Shown here: positions 1 to 9,300 of the stretch, piece after piece
How the letters are laid out: each line of letters starts with the position of its first letter
Position numbering within the stretch: position 1 is the stretch's first letter
NCBI RefSeq assembly: GCF_007904085.1
Contig: NZ_CP042326.1
Location: forward strand, 2,046,001 to 2,110,000
Source: Euhalothece natronophila Z-M001
GTDB taxonomy: Bacteria > Cyanobacteriota > Cyanobacteriia > Cyanobacteriales > Rubidibacteraceae
Direction: 5' to 3'
Length of the DNA stretch: 64,000 nt
The notes under the pieces: generated by a model
Seen by the model: only the letters and a program-made list of their open reading frames with translations
Told to the model about the DNA's origin: nothing
Database searches by the model: none
Made by a program: the position numbers and the translations under genes

Positions 1-1598
1 AGGCTCAAAATGATCCACCGATTTGGGAAGATTGGCAATTATTTTGGGAACGCTGTCAAGAAGTAGTTAGCGCGATCGCGCTCATTTATAATCCTGACAC
101 CAAATATCCCCTACTCAATATTTATATTCCCCAAGTTTATAGCTTAATTCGGGGAACTGTAGATGATGTGGATGAGTGGATACAAAAACTGTCTCCTGTT
201 CTCAATCAGGTAACAGTGGGGCAAGCCTATCGTGCTTATGAAGTATATCAAAAAGTGCAACCTTCGGCTAAAACTGCTCTAAAAGTATGGAGTTTGGCAC
301 AATGGGTGATTAATCCTGTGGCAGCAGCAGCAAAACAAGTGAGTAAAAAATCTAATCAACAAGCTAATCAACAATTAATCGGTAATTTATCTAAAATCTT
401 ACGGCAAGTGGCTCTGAGACAGCTAGCTAAACGAGCAATTGCGCTTTATCGGGGCAAAAAAGTAGCAACCCCTTCTCTAGTAGAACAACCGAAACCATCG
501 GAGTTTCCTGAAGCTAAAACCGAAACCATTCAAGCAATTCTTGAACAAGCTGAACCGCAAGCAGAAGTAGAACAAAAGCCCGTTAATCTTCTACTGGTGG
601 GGCGCACAGGAGGCGGAAAAAGTAGTGTCATTAATACCTTATTTCAGTCCCATCAAGCTGCTGTGGATGTTTTACCGAGTACTGATGAAATTATCAATTA
701 TCACTGGGAAAGTATTACTGGCGATGCGTTAACTCTTTGGGATACTCCCGGCTATGAACAGGTAAGTGGAGGAAATTTAAGAGATTTAGTGTTAGATTAT
801 GCCAGCACTGCCGATTTATTGTTATTAGTTACTCCTGCCACTGATCCCGCTTTGGCAATGGATTCGGAGTTTTTAGCAGATTTGCAAACGGTAGTTAGTG
901 ATTTACCAACGATTGCCGTAGTTACCCAAGTAGATCGCCTACGCCCGATTAGAGAATGGAATCCTCCCTATGATTGGGAAAATGGTACGCAACCGAAAGA
1001 AAAAAGTATTCGAGAGGCAACTGCTTATCGACAGGAAGAATTAGGAAAATTTTGCCAACAGGTATTTCCGTTAGTGACGTGGGAACAAGATAGTAACCGT
1101 CAGCCTTGGAATGAGCAACAATTATCTCAAGCCCTTGTTAATACCATTTCCCCTGCTAAGGAGTTACGCTTAGCGAGATTTTTGCGCGATCGCGAAACCC
1201 GAAGTGTGGCGGCTGCCAAAATTATTGATCGCTATACGAAACAGATGACTACGACTCAGGGCTTAACTAATTTGGTAAAAACTCCTATTTTGGAGTATCT
1301 TTCTACCTTTTCTACGGGTTCCCCCATGTTAGGAAAACTACTGATGGAGCAAATTCCTGTGGAACAATTGCCCCTTGTTGTGGGTAAATTACAAATGGCA
1401 TATGATCTATTTAATCTTTTAAGCGATGATAGAAATGGTCAAGAATTTGATCTGCGATCGCTGTGGTCATTATTATTAAATAATTCCGCATCCCCAGAAA
1501 AAAATGCTTTTGCCTTTGGTCATGCTTTAGTTACCTATTGGACACAAGGTTTAAGTATCAGTCAACTACGGGAAAAATTTGAAGAATATCTAGACTAA
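1..1598 (+). CDS. Dynamin/Era-like GTPase, 5' end outside the window
   Basis: The reading frame is open from base 3 of the window with no stop, so the GTG at 168 is not the natural start and the gene begins upstream. A G domain lies centrally. The P-loop is GRTGGGKSS (about 602-628), switch II is DTPGYE (about 741-758), and the G4 position reads TQVD instead of NKxD. Before it come about 190 residues of helical sequence, and after it a helical C-terminal region. This domain order resembles bacterial GTPases associated with membranes (YeeP/DUF697-like), but no partner gene is visible. The target is unknown; the GTPase assignment is firm and the subfamily is not. Confidence 0.85.
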   Translation, partial: AQNDPPIWEDWQLFWERCQEVVSAIALIYNPDTKYPLLNIYIPQVYSLIRGTVDDVDEWIQKLSPVLNQVTVGQAYRAYEVYQKVQPSAKTALKVWSLAQWVINPVAAAAKQVSKKSNQQANQQLIGNLSKILRQVALRQLAKRAIALYRGKKVATPSLVEQPKPSEFPEAKTETIQAILEQAEPQAEVEQKPVNLLLVGRTGGGKSSVINTLFQSHQAAVDVLPSTDEIINYHWESITGDALTLWDTPGYEQVSGGNLRDLVLDYASTADLLLLVTPATDPALAMDSEFLADLQTVVSDLPTIAVVTQVDRLRPIREWNPPYDWENGTQPKEKSIREATAYRQEELGKFCQQVFPLVTWEQDSNRQPWNEQQLSQALVNTISPAKELRLARFLRDRETRSVAAAKIIDRYTKQMTTTQGLTNLVKTPILEYLSTFSTGSPMLGKLLMEQIPVEQLPLVVGKLQMAYDLFNLLSDDRNGQEFDLRSLWSLLLNNSASPEKNAFAFGHALVTYWTQGLSISQLREKFEEYLD

Positions 1599-1685
1599 TC
1601 TAAGGAATCATCTTAAGTCTTGGTCAGGTAAGTTAAGATAGGTTTACAGAAAACCAGTGAAATAGCCCTTTTTTGTCATAATAAG

Positions 1686-2369
1686 ATGAACGCACCAATT
1701 CGAGGAATGCAAGCACCCTATTATGGAGGTGGTAATATGCGTACTCCGCCTCCAGACTTACCCTCTTTGCTTTTAAATGAACGCATCATTTATTTAGGTT
1801 TACCTCTGGTTTCTCCAGATGAGTATAAAGAACAAATTGGGCTTGATGTTACAGAACTAATTATTGCTCAACTGTTGTACTTACAGTTTGAAGATCGCGA
1901 AAAGCCAATTTACATGTACATCAACTCCACAGGAACATCTTGGTATGGTGGAGAAGCTATTGGTTTTGAAACGGAAGCCTTTGCTATTTGCGATACCATC
2001 AATTATATTGAGCCTCCTGTGAATACCATCTGCATTGGTCAAGCCATGGGAACAGCAGCTATGATTTTGTCTTCAGGGACAAAAGGATATCGTGCTAGTC
2101 TTCCTCATGCCACCATTATTTTGAACCAGCCTCGTCAAGGGGCGCAAGGACAAGCTACTGACATTCAAATTCGGGCAAAAGAAGTTTTGGCTAATAAAGA
2201 TGCCATGTTAAACATTTTGGCGCGAAATACTGGTCAGTCGAAGGAAAAAATTGCCAAAGACTCAGATCGAATGTTCTATCTGAGTCCCCAAGAAGCCAAA
2301 GAATATGGGCTGATTGATCGCGTTTTGGAAAGTACTAAAGAACTACCTTCTACTGCCGGTATTGTTTAG
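1686..2369 (+). CDS. clpR: ClpR, catalytically inactive ClpP paralogue
   Basis: This is a ClpP-fold subunit of the cyanobacterial ClpP3/R protease ring. Aligned with the ClpP encoded just downstream, all three catalytic positions are replaced: serine by Gly122 (GQAMGTAA), histidine by Asn147 (IILNQP) and aspartate by Met196 (DSDRMFYLS). The substrate-groove and handle segments are otherwise well kept. It has an N-terminal Gly/Pro-rich extension of about 25 residues. ClpR proteins of cyanobacteria and plastids are known to be proteolytically dead structural subunits that assemble with active ClpP3. The 63-bp gap to clpP3 on the same strand supports a shared operon. Confidence 0.93.
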   Translation: MNAPIRGMQAPYYGGGNMRTPPPDLPSLLLNERIIYLGLPLVSPDEYKEQIGLDVTELIIAQLLYLQFEDREKPIYMYINSTGTSWYGGEAIGFETEAFAICDTINYIEPPVNTICIGQAMGTAAMILSSGTKGYRASLPHATIILNQPRQGAQGQATDIQIRAKEVLANKDAMLNILARNTGQSKEKIAKDSDRMFYLSPQEAKEYGLIDRVLESTKELPSTAGIV

Positions 2370-2432
2370 TCAAGCCTTGTTAGGCAATTTCATAATAAAT
2401 ACAGTTGTTAGCGTAAGCAAAGGAAAAATTTT

Positions 2433-3035
2433 ATGCCCATTGGTGTACCAAGAGTTCCGTATCAGTTACCCGGTCAGCCTTACAGTGATTGGGTGAATAT
2501 TTATGATCGTCTTTATCGTGAGCGAATCATTTTTCTCGGTCGAGGAATTAATGACAGTTTAGCCAACCAAGTAATTGCAGTAATGCTGTACCTCGACTCA
2601 GAAGATCCCAGTAAGCCGATCTCTCTTTACATTAACTCTCCTGGGGGATCTGTGAGTGCAGGGATGGCAATTTATGATACGATGCAGCACATTAAATCTG
2701 AGGTAACGACGATTTGTGTGGGAATTGCAGCTTCGATGGGTGCTTTCTTATTATCCGCAGGGACGAAAGGAAAGCGCGTTGCCCTCCCCCATTCCCGAAT
2801 TATGATTCACCAACCCCTAGGAGGAACCCAAGGGAGAAGACAGGCGACGGATATCGAAATTGAAGCCCGAGAAATTCTCCGTATTCGTAACGAGCTAGAT
2901 AAAATTATGGCAGAGAATACGGGTCAAACTGTCGAGAAAATCAAAAAAGATACTGACCGCGATTATTTTATGTCTGCTCAAGAAGCGCAAGAGTACGGCA
3001 TTGTTGATCGGGTTATTGAAGAGAAACATCTCTAG
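2433..3035 (+). CDS. clpP: ATP-dependent Clp protease proteolytic subunit (ClpP3 type)
   Basis: An active ClpP serine protease subunit of 200 residues. The triad is visible as Ser101 ([10 protein letters not shown]), His126 (IMIHQP) and Asp177 (DTDRDYFMS). An AAAA-free stretch AAAGGAAAA sits about 10 bases before the ATG and serves as ribosome binding site. Its position behind clpR identifies it as the P3-type subunit, which in cyanobacteria forms a mixed heptameric ring with ClpR and works with the ClpC chaperone. A small GC hairpin follows the stop codon. The alternative would be another of the several cyanobacterial ClpP paralogues, but the clpR linkage argues for P3. Confidence 0.95.
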   Translation: MPIGVPRVPYQLPGQPYSDWVNIYDRLYRERIIFLGRGINDSLANQVIAVMLYLDSEDPSKPISLYINSPGGSVSAGMAIYDTMQHIKSEVTTICVGIAASMGAFLLSAGTKGKRVALPHSRIMIHQPLGGTQGRRQATDIEIEAREILRIRNELDKIMAENTGQTVEKIKKDTDRDYFMSAQEAQEYGIVDRVIEEKHL

Positions 3036-3042
3036 TTTTGAA

Positions 3043-3060
3043 GGTGGGCTTTGTCCCACC
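3043..3060. terminator. Hairpin between convergent genes
   Basis: GGTGGG (3043-3048) pairs with CCCACC (3055-3060) across a 6-base loop, between the clpP3 stop and the stop of the convergent minus-strand gene. No strong T run follows on either strand, so termination is plausible but weakly supported. Confidence 0.4.
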
Positions 3061-3063
3061 CTA

Positions 3064-3285
3064 TTATTCGAGTAATTGAAAAGAATCTACTTCTAAAACT
3101 TCACCAATCATGGTAAGTGTCATGACATCACTCCTAATATTCCCCTTTACTTCTACTCGCTGCTGAGGCTTACGGAGGGCTTGAGGGGGATTTTTTAATT
3201 CATAAGTTTTTCCCTCATCACTCACTAACGCCCAAGCACCGATTCCCACGTCTCGCTTTTCAATTTTTCCTGTTACTTTAATCAT
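3064..3285 (-). CDS. Small hypothetical protein, 73 aa
   Basis: I do not recognise this protein. It has no signal peptide or membrane segment and alternates short hydrophobic and polar stretches (IKVTGKIEKRDVGIGAW, YELKNPP, RVEVKGNI, TLTMIGEVLEV). That pattern suggests a small beta barrel such as an OB-like fold. The ATG at 3285 lies just downstream of a terminator hairpin that closes the preceding minus-strand gene, so it probably has its own promoter or is read through. Codon use matches its neighbours, which supports a real gene. Confidence 0.6.
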   Translation of the reverse strand: MIKVTGKIEKRDVGIGAWALVSDEGKTYELKNPPQALRKPQQRVEVKGNIRSDVMTLTMIGEVLEVDSFQLLE

Positions 3286-3316
3286 GAAAAATAAAGCCCG
3301 CTCTGGTAGCAGGCTT
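3286..3316 (-). terminator. Rho-independent terminator of the 50-aa minus-strand gene
   Basis: On the minus strand AAGCCTGC (3316-3309) pairs with GCGGGCTT (3301-3294) with one mismatch. It is followed by TATTTTTC (3293-3286). It lies 30 bases after the stop of the small gene at 3347-3499. Confidence 0.6.
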
Positions 3317-3346
3317 GTTAAAATTGGCTAAAAAATTACACTTGAT

Positions 3347-3499
3347 TTACCACTTGAATTCTACTTCGCCTTCAACAGGGTCACCCGAATAGGGCTGAAC
3401 TCCTACGTTAGGATAAGCGTCGTCGCTGGGAGAGAAAATTCGCGCGATCGCTTCTGCAAAGAAAGAGTTTATGTTATCTATAATTTTCATAATTTTCAT
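3347..3499 (-). CDS. Small acidic protein of unknown function, 50 aa
   Basis: This gene is too short for common ORF thresholds but well supported. An ATG at 3499 has GGAG 8 bases upstream, the frame runs 50 codons to TAA, and a terminator follows. The protein starts with an amphipathic helix (MKIMKIIDNINSFFAEAIARIF). It then has an acidic, proline-rich tail containing SPSDDAYPNVGVQPYSGD. I recall similar short proteins being common in cyanobacteria, sometimes carried under misleading database names, but cannot assign a role. The HIP1 octamer lies within the coding sequence. A second in-frame ATG (3490) is possible. Confidence 0.6.
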   Translation of the reverse strand: MKIMKIIDNINSFFAEAIARIFSPSDDAYPNVGVQPYSGDPVEGEVEFKW

Positions 3500-3766
3500 G
3501 GCTTTACTCCTACGTTTTATAAGTATTATTTCTCAGAGAAAGCAATAGGCAACTCAATTAGCTTTACCATGACTAACTAAATCCTTTATTCCTTTATCCT
3601 TACTTTTAGTGTACTTAATTCTGAGAAAAACTGTGGAGATTATTAAGGAGTTCTCAATATTTTTTTATAGATATTTGCAATTTATCCCTTTTCTCAAAGT
3701 TTCCCTAAACTTAATGCTCTTCATTAATTCCCCTTTGCTGGCAAAGAAAAAATTGACTATCTGTCC

Positions 3767-3822
3767 ACATAGCAACCTAATTTAAGTTGTAAAAAGTTAC
3801 AATTAATTTAAGATTGCTATGT
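3767..3822. repeat. Nested imperfect inverted repeat
   Basis: Outer arms ACATAGCAA (3767-3775) and TTGCTATGT (3814-3822) are perfect 9-bp complements. An inner hairpin TTGTAA/TTACAA (3787-3802) sits at the centre. The element lies 16 bases past the 3' end of the CsgG-like gene. It may act as a transcription-ending structure on the minus strand or be a miniature palindromic element. The rest of the 3500-3837 spacer is A/T rich and I see no gene in it. Confidence 0.45.
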
Positions 3823-3837
3823 TCTGAGAAGAAAATA

Positions 3838-4845
3838 TTAGTTACCTGTTTTAGGTTTAGCAACATCGCCAACTTCAGGTAAACTTCCTGAAATGAGTTC
3901 CCCCATACTAGAGCGAGCATCAACATCGGTAAGTTTCACTGTGGCAACTTCTTCAGTTAATTGCCGAAGCACTTCTCCTGTTTCTGGATCAGTAACTTCT
4001 TCTGTTACCTTTTCAATGGAAACAGTCATTCCTTCACGATAGCGGTCATTACTGCCTTTATTTAAAACCACTGTGTTTCCAGAAACACTCGCTACAACAG
4101 CATCCACTTGAGGCAGTACATCCTGCAAATTGGCAATCGTCTCCGCTTGTTCCACCATACTCTTTGTAATTTCTTTAACGGCTTGTTCTGTTGCTAGAGT
4201 AAGTAGTTTTCCTTCATTGCTAGTACTAGCACCAGCCGTTGCACCAAAAATACTCACCTCAGAGTCAGATTGATTTTGATTGCCTTTTCCTGCTGTACTG
4301 TACAGAATTTCTGCTGTATTGGTGTCAACCACACGAACATTAAGTCCGACATCGGCATCTGTTCTTTTAGCACTTCCTCCAACTCCAAGAAAGCCACCGC
4401 CACCGCCTCTTTCTTGGATATCAAACTGGATAACTGAACCAATAATAACAGCATCAACTCCTAAAATTCGACCCACTTCCGCTGCTGTTGAAGGATCAAT
4501 GCGCCCGGAGGTTCCAAAGTTTTGTTCCCTTAAAACACTTTCAATTTCTCTACGTTCGACAACTGTGTATTCTCCACTTTGAACTAGACCTGTCACCAGA
4601 ATATCTGCTACTCCGTCAGCACCGTTAGGAATGAGGGATAGTAAATCTGGGCTACCGACATTACTAAATTCAAAGTTAATAACGGCAACCCGAGGTTTTT
4701 CTGCATTATTTTCAGCTAGTAAAAGGTTATGTTTAGGAAAGTTGGCGTTAAATTGTCCAAGTTCTTCCGAAAAGGCAGCACGGGTTTCTATGAAGGCGAG
4801 GGAACAAGCAACTAAACTGACTGGAATGACTATCTTTTTTAGCAT
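3838..4845 (-). CDS. CsgG/LpoB-like envelope protein
   Basis: 335 residues beginning with a signal-type hydrophobic segment (residues 4-22, LKKIVIPVSLVACSLAF). The central domain has the CsgG-family pattern: PRVAVINFEF, a segment ending VERREIESVLREQNF, then GRILGVDAVIIGSVIQFD. The family includes the curli secretion channel CsgG and the PBP-activator LpoB fold. No curli genes are nearby, so a secretion role is not supported. A Cys13 lies in the signal segment (LVACSLAF), but it is not an ideal lipobox. The C-terminal part is beta-rich and repeats VTEEV/TEEVATVKL. It probably acts in the periplasm or at the outer membrane. Confidence 0.75.
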   Translation of the reverse strand: MLKKIVIPVSLVACSLAFIETRAAFSEELGQFNANFPKHNLLLAENNAEKPRVAVINFEFSNVGSPDLLSLIPNGADGVADILVTGLVQSGEYTVVERREIESVLREQNFGTSGRIDPSTAAEVGRILGVDAVIIGSVIQFDIQERGGGGGFLGVGGSAKRTDADVGLNVRVVDTNTAEILYSTAGKGNQNQSDSEVSIFGATAGASTSNEGKLLTLATEQAVKEITKSMVEQAETIANLQDVLPQVDAVVASVSGNTVVLNKGSNDRYREGMTVSIEKVTEEVTDPETGEVLRQLTEEVATVKLTDVDARSSMGELISGSLPEVGDVAKPKTGN

Positions 4846-5124
4846 TGAATAATTGACTCCTTATTTTGCTATAAATTCCTAAAAATCATGATTTTTATAT
4901 TACCATAAATTGATTGGAAGATCCGTAATCGGAAAATATTTTTTTATTTTATCTTTTGATTTTACCGTTAAGGAAATTAATCCTAGAAAGACCGATCGCG
5001 CTTATGAAAAATTTAGACCCCCTTGAGCGAGTAGATTAAAATAGAGACAAGGTTAGCTCATCATTGCTAAAAGTGGAAAAAAGTCAAGGAGTTAAATATA
5101 ACTAAGCCTAAAGTATTACAGCCA

Positions 5125-6777
5125 ATGAGTTGCTCAAGGCGATATCTTGTTCTGTTTAATGTTTGGACGATGGGAGTTTTATTAATTGCCCTGCTCATTA
5201 CAACTCCTATCTTATTGATCTGTGCTAGTGTTTTCGTGAATACTGGAGAACTCTGGCAACATTTGGCAAAAACAGTGCTGTCTGAGTATATTACCAATGC
5301 TTCAATTCTGATGATTGGAGTGGGGTTAGGGGTTTTTTTAACGGGAGTAGGAACCGCTTGGTTAGTTACGCGATGCCAGTTTTATGGCAGCAATTTTCTA
5401 GAATGGGCGCTATTACTTCCTTTAGCAACTCCAGCTTATATTCTCGCTTATACTTATACTCATCTTTTAGATTTTTTTGGACCAATTCAAACTACATTAA
5501 GATCTCTGTTTGGTTGGACGAATATTAATGATTACTGGTTCCCGGATATTCGCAATATTTGGGGAGCGATTATTATGTTGACTTTGGCGTTATATCCTTA
5601 TGTCTATCTGCTGGTACGAGTGGCTTTTATGGAACAAGCAGGGAGGCTAGTAGAAGCAAGTCGTAGTTTGGGTTATGATCCTTGGTCAAGTTTTTTTAAG
5701 GTGGCGTTACCATTAGCCCGTCCCGCGATCGCGTCAGGAGTAATATTAGTATTAATGGAAACATTAGGGGATTTTGGTACTGTCGAGTACTTTGGTGTAA
5801 CAACTTTTACCACTGGGATTTATCGTACTTGGTTTGGAATGGGAGATCGCCTTGCTGCTACCCAATTATCAGTGGTGTTGTTGTTATTTATTGCTGTATT
5901 GATTGTTTTAGAACGATTGTCTCGCCGTCAAGCCCAGTATTATGAGTTAGTAAGTAGTAGTGAACCTCCTCCTCGATATCAACTGTCAGGTATACGGGCA
6001 ATAGTTGCCTTTTTAATTTGCATTCTTCCTTTGATCTTAGGATTTATAATTCCTGTAAGTTATTTAAGTTATTTAACAGGGACTAATGCGGAATATACCT
6101 TAACTGAAAGTTTTTGGGAAATTGCCCAAAATAGCTTAATTTTAGGGGGGATAAGTGCAATTTTAGCCTGCGCGATCGCGCTTTTTCTAGGTTATGGACA
6201 AAGACAAAGTAAATCTCTTTTACTTAATATAGGGGTTCGGGTTGCCTCTATGGGATATGCAATTCCAGGAACAGTTATTGCTGTTGGGATTCTCATTCCA
6301 CTCACCCAACTTGATCAACATATTGATCACTGGATGCGTTCAACGTTTGGCATTCCTATAGGCTTAGTTATGAGTGGAACAATCACTGCTCTAATTTTTG
6401 CTTACTTAGTACGTTTTCTTGCAGTGTCTTTTAATAGTATTGAGTCTAGTTTAATTAAAATTAAACCCAGTTTAGATGAAGCTGCCAGAAGTCTTGGAAA
6501 TAATTTATTTAGTACACTTTTACGAGTTCACCTTCCTTTAATATGGGGAGGAAGCTTAACTGGAATTATGCTAGTATTTGTGGATGTAATAAAAGAACTT
6601 CCTGCAACTTTAATTATTCGTCCTTTTAATTTTGATACTCTTGCTATCAAAACCTATGAGTATGCTTCTGATGAGCGATTTATTCAAGCTACCACCCCAG
6701 CTTTAACGATCATTTTGGTAGGCATAATTCCAGTTATTTTTCTCAGTTGGAGGATTAAAGTTAGTAGAGATTATTAA
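5125..6777 (+). CDS. futB: Iron(III) ABC transporter permease, FutB type
   Basis: A 550-residue inner-membrane permease with about 12 transmembrane helices in two halves. Each half carries an EAA loop: VEASRSLGYDPWSSFFKVA near residue 177 and DEAARSLGNNLFSTLLRVH near residue 452. Fused double permeases of this length are typical of the SfuB/FutB ferric-iron family. The binding protein (FutA) and ATPase (FutC) are not adjacent, as is also the case in Synechocystis, where fut genes are scattered. The ATG at 5125 has no close Shine-Dalgarno. An AAGGAG 34 bases upstream is too far and lacks a usable in-frame start, so initiation here is unusual. Confidence 0.85.
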   Translation: MSCSRRYLVLFNVWTMGVLLIALLITTPILLICASVFVNTGELWQHLAKTVLSEYITNASILMIGVGLGVFLTGVGTAWLVTRCQFYGSNFLEWALLLPLATPAYILAYTYTHLLDFFGPIQTTLRSLFGWTNINDYWFPDIRNIWGAIIMLTLALYPYVYLLVRVAFMEQAGRLVEASRSLGYDPWSSFFKVALPLARPAIASGVILVLMETLGDFGTVEYFGVTTFTTGIYRTWFGMGDRLAATQLSVVLLLFIAVLIVLERLSRRQAQYYELVSSSEPPPRYQLSGIRAIVAFLICILPLILGFIIPVSYLSYLTGTNAEYTLTESFWEIAQNSLILGGISAILACAIALFLGYGQRQSKSLLLNIGVRVASMGYAIPGTVIAVGILIPLTQLDQHIDHWMRSTFGIPIGLVMSGTITALIFAYLVRFLAVSFNSIESSLIKIKPSLDEAARSLGNNLFSTLLRVHLPLIWGGSLTGIMLVFVDVIKELPATLIIRPFNFDTLAIKTYEYASDERFIQATTPALTIILVGIIPVIFLSWRIKVSRDY

Positions 6778-6931
6778 TGTCTCTTTTAATTGAAATATCG
6801 TATAACGAAACCCACAAAATCTACTCACAAATATTTACTTTATGACCTTAAAATAAAAAATGTATTAGCAAGTTATTGTATTTAAATCTAAAAAAGCTAC
6901 TTTTGGAATTTCATATAAACAATAAAAAAGA

Positions 6932-8377
6932 ATGAATACGCCCCTAGTCGATGCTTTAAAAAACTGTGCAAATAATCCTCATGCAACCTTTTATGTTCCC
7001 GGACATAAACAGGGAAAAGGAATCTCAGAACAATTATCAGCATTATTCGGAGAAACGGTCTTTCGCTATGACTTACCAGAATTACCTGAGTTTGGGGGCT
7101 TATTTCCTCCAGAAGGGGTGATGAAAACTGCTCAAGAATTAGCGGCTCAGGCGTTTGGTGCAGAGAAAACTTGGTTTTTAGCCAATGGTTCTACTTCTGG
7201 GGTAATGGCAGCAATTTTAGCCACTTGTGGGGAAGGTGACAAAATTATTTTACCGCGTAATGTTCATCAAAGCGCGATCGCGGCTCTGATTTTTTCTGGG
7301 GCAATTCCCATTTTTATTAATCCTATTTATGATCTAAACTTCGACCTTCCCTACACCATCACTGTAGAAGCTGTAAAACAAACCCTTTCCCAACATCAGG
7401 ATGCAAAAGCGATTTTTATAGTTTCCCCTACCTATCAAGGCGTATGTGCTGATATACCCCCCTTAGCCACACTCGCACATTCCTATAATCTCCCATTAAT
7501 TGTTGATGCTGCCCATGGCGCACATTTTGGCTTTCATCCACAACTTCCTGTATCTCCCCTCACCCAAGGTGCAGATATTGTCATCCAGTCTTTACATAAA
7601 ACCCTAGGGGCGCTCACTCAGGCTTCCTTATTACATTTACAGGACAAACGAGTTAATCCTAGCCGTCTTAGTACCGCCCTACAATGCTTACAATCGAGTA
7701 GCCCAAGTCATCTTCTACTGGCTTCTCTAGATGCAGCCCGTGAGCAAGTAGAGACCCAAGGCAAGCATTTATTTGATTATACCCTTGACTTAGCCAGTAG
7801 GGGAAAAGCAGAGATAGAAAAAATTTCTGATCTGAGTTTATTTAATCCTTCCTTACCGCAGGCTGGTTGCTATGATCTGGATGCAACTAGAATTACTATT
7901 AATGTTGAACAGTTAGGATTAACTGGCTTTGCTGCTGATGAAATTTTGCATAATGAATTAGGCGTAACCGCCGAGTTACCCACTGCAAAAACCCTAACTT
8001 TTGTCGTTACCTTTGGGAATACAGTGGCTGATATAGAAGCCCTAATCACAGGATTAACTCAATTAAGACAATATCAACCTGAAACTAGCCTTGTTCCTCT
8101 CAAATTATCAGGTTTGCCACCACTAGCTGAATGTATTTCCCCACGAAAAGCGTTTTTTCAGGAGAAAACTGTTTTACCCCTAGCAGATACTGTAGGAAAA
8201 ATCAGTGCGGAATTAGTATGTCCATATCCCCCTGGGATTCCTGTTTTAATTCCTGGCGAAAGGATTACCATTGAAGCGTTAAATTATTTACAACAGGTGT
8301 TTCAACTGGGGCGTAACATCACCATTACAGGCTGTAGCGATGTTACCTTAAAACAACTGCAAGTCATAGCAAGTTGA
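6932..8377 (+). CDS. Orn/Lys/Arg decarboxylase family PLP enzyme
   Basis: A 481-residue fold-type I PLP enzyme of the small basic amino-acid decarboxylase group. Visible features are the family start YVPGHKQGKG (21-30), the phosphate-binding NGSTSG (85-90), Asp192/His195 in VDAAHGAHFG and the PLP lysine Lys223 in QSLHKTLGALTQ. The C-terminal domain runs from about 370 with PYPPGIPVLIPGE near 430. The substrate (arginine, lysine or ornithine) cannot be fixed from sequence. Such enzymes feed polyamine synthesis. It is monocistronic by spacing: 154 bp of A/T-rich DNA before it and 53 bp after. Confidence 0.85.
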   Translation: MNTPLVDALKNCANNPHATFYVPGHKQGKGISEQLSALFGETVFRYDLPELPEFGGLFPPEGVMKTAQELAAQAFGAEKTWFLANGSTSGVMAAILATCGEGDKIILPRNVHQSAIAALIFSGAIPIFINPIYDLNFDLPYTITVEAVKQTLSQHQDAKAIFIVSPTYQGVCADIPPLATLAHSYNLPLIVDAAHGAHFGFHPQLPVSPLTQGADIVIQSLHKTLGALTQASLLHLQDKRVNPSRLSTALQCLQSSSPSHLLLASLDAAREQVETQGKHLFDYTLDLASRGKAEIEKISDLSLFNPSLPQAGCYDLDATRITINVEQLGLTGFAADEILHNELGVTAELPTAKTLTFVVTFGNTVADIEALITGLTQLRQYQPETSLVPLKLSGLPPLAECISPRKAFFQEKTVLPLADTVGKISAELVCPYPPGIPVLIPGERITIEALNYLQQVFQLGRNITITGCSDVTLKQLQVIAS

Positions 8378-8430
8378 ACAAGTAGAGGCAAAATTGGTTA
8401 ACCTAGAAAACAAGTAAAATTAAGATAGCC

Positions 8431-9300
8431 ATGACAGTTGTGAAACAGAATCTAATTGGACTGAAAGCCAACGAATTTCGCCATCCTCTTGATTTAGAAG
8501 CAACCCAGTCTCTGCAACAGTTTCCAGGTTGGGATATTGCGGTGAGAAGTGTATTAGGGGGAGTCGCAGAACAATTTTTTTATCTCGATAATGTGGCAGC
8601 GAGTGTCCAAGTGAATGAAAACCAACTTCCTCATATCCATAAACTATTATTAGAAGCCTGTCAGCGTCTAGATTTAGAAGTTCCTGAATTATACATTAAA
8701 CAAAACCCTGCACCTAATGCTTATACTTTTGCTATGCGGGGAAAACAGCCCTTTATTGTCCTTCATACCTCATTAATAGAACTGCTAACCCCAGAAGAGA
8801 TACAAGCAGTTATTGCCCATGAATTAGGACATCTCAAATGTGAACATGGAGTCTATTTAACGCTCGTTAATTTAGTCATTTTAGCAACAAACTTACTTCC
8901 GAGTTGGGGCGTAATTCTAGCCCAGTCTTTACAAGATCAAATGCTAGAATGGATACGCTGTGCCGAATTTAGCTGCGATCGCGCTGCCCTTTTAGCGGTA
9001 CAAGAACCCAAGGTGGTCATGTCAGTGTTAATGAAACTCGCTGGCGGTTCTCCCACTCTTGCACCTCAACTGAATCTGGAAGCCTTTATCGAACAAGCAA
9101 GGGCTTATGATCAAATGAGTACCTCCCAGCTTGGAGAACTCTTGAAAAATGCTCAAAATCAGCAATTAAGCCATCCTGTTCCTGTGATTCGCGCCCAAGC
9201 TATCGACCGTTGGGCAAGTTCCCCTGAATATCAAACCTTGCTAGAAAGACATCAAAGCAGTTATAATAATGAGGCTGAGGGCAAGTGGCGGAATTGGTAG
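8431..9300 (+). CDS. M48 family zinc metalloprotease, 3' end inside tRNA-Leu
   Basis: 289 residues. The zinc motif is His130-Glu131-x-x-His134 (AVIAHELGHLKCEHG) and a third ligand is likely the Glu in RCAEFSCDRAAL. There are hydrophobic helices around 145-165. This is the Ste24/HtpX-like peptidase fold, membrane-associated in many members. It is probably involved in protein quality control, although the substrate is unknown. The last 22 bases of the gene, including the TAG stop at 9298-9300, are the acceptor stem and D arm of tRNA-Leu, so the C-terminal residues are written by the tRNA gene. Confidence 0.88.
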   Translation: MTVVKQNLIGLKANEFRHPLDLEATQSLQQFPGWDIAVRSVLGGVAEQFFYLDNVAASVQVNENQLPHIHKLLLEACQRLDLEVPELYIKQNPAPNAYTFAMRGKQPFIVLHTSLIELLTPEEIQAVIAHELGHLKCEHGVYLTLVNLVILATNLLPSWGVILAQSLQDQMLEWIRCAEFSCDRAALLAVQEPKVVMSVLMKLAGGSPTLAPQLNLEAFIEQARAYDQMSTSQLGELLKNAQNQQLSHPVPVIRAQAIDRWASSPEYQTLLERHQSSYNNEAEGKWRNW

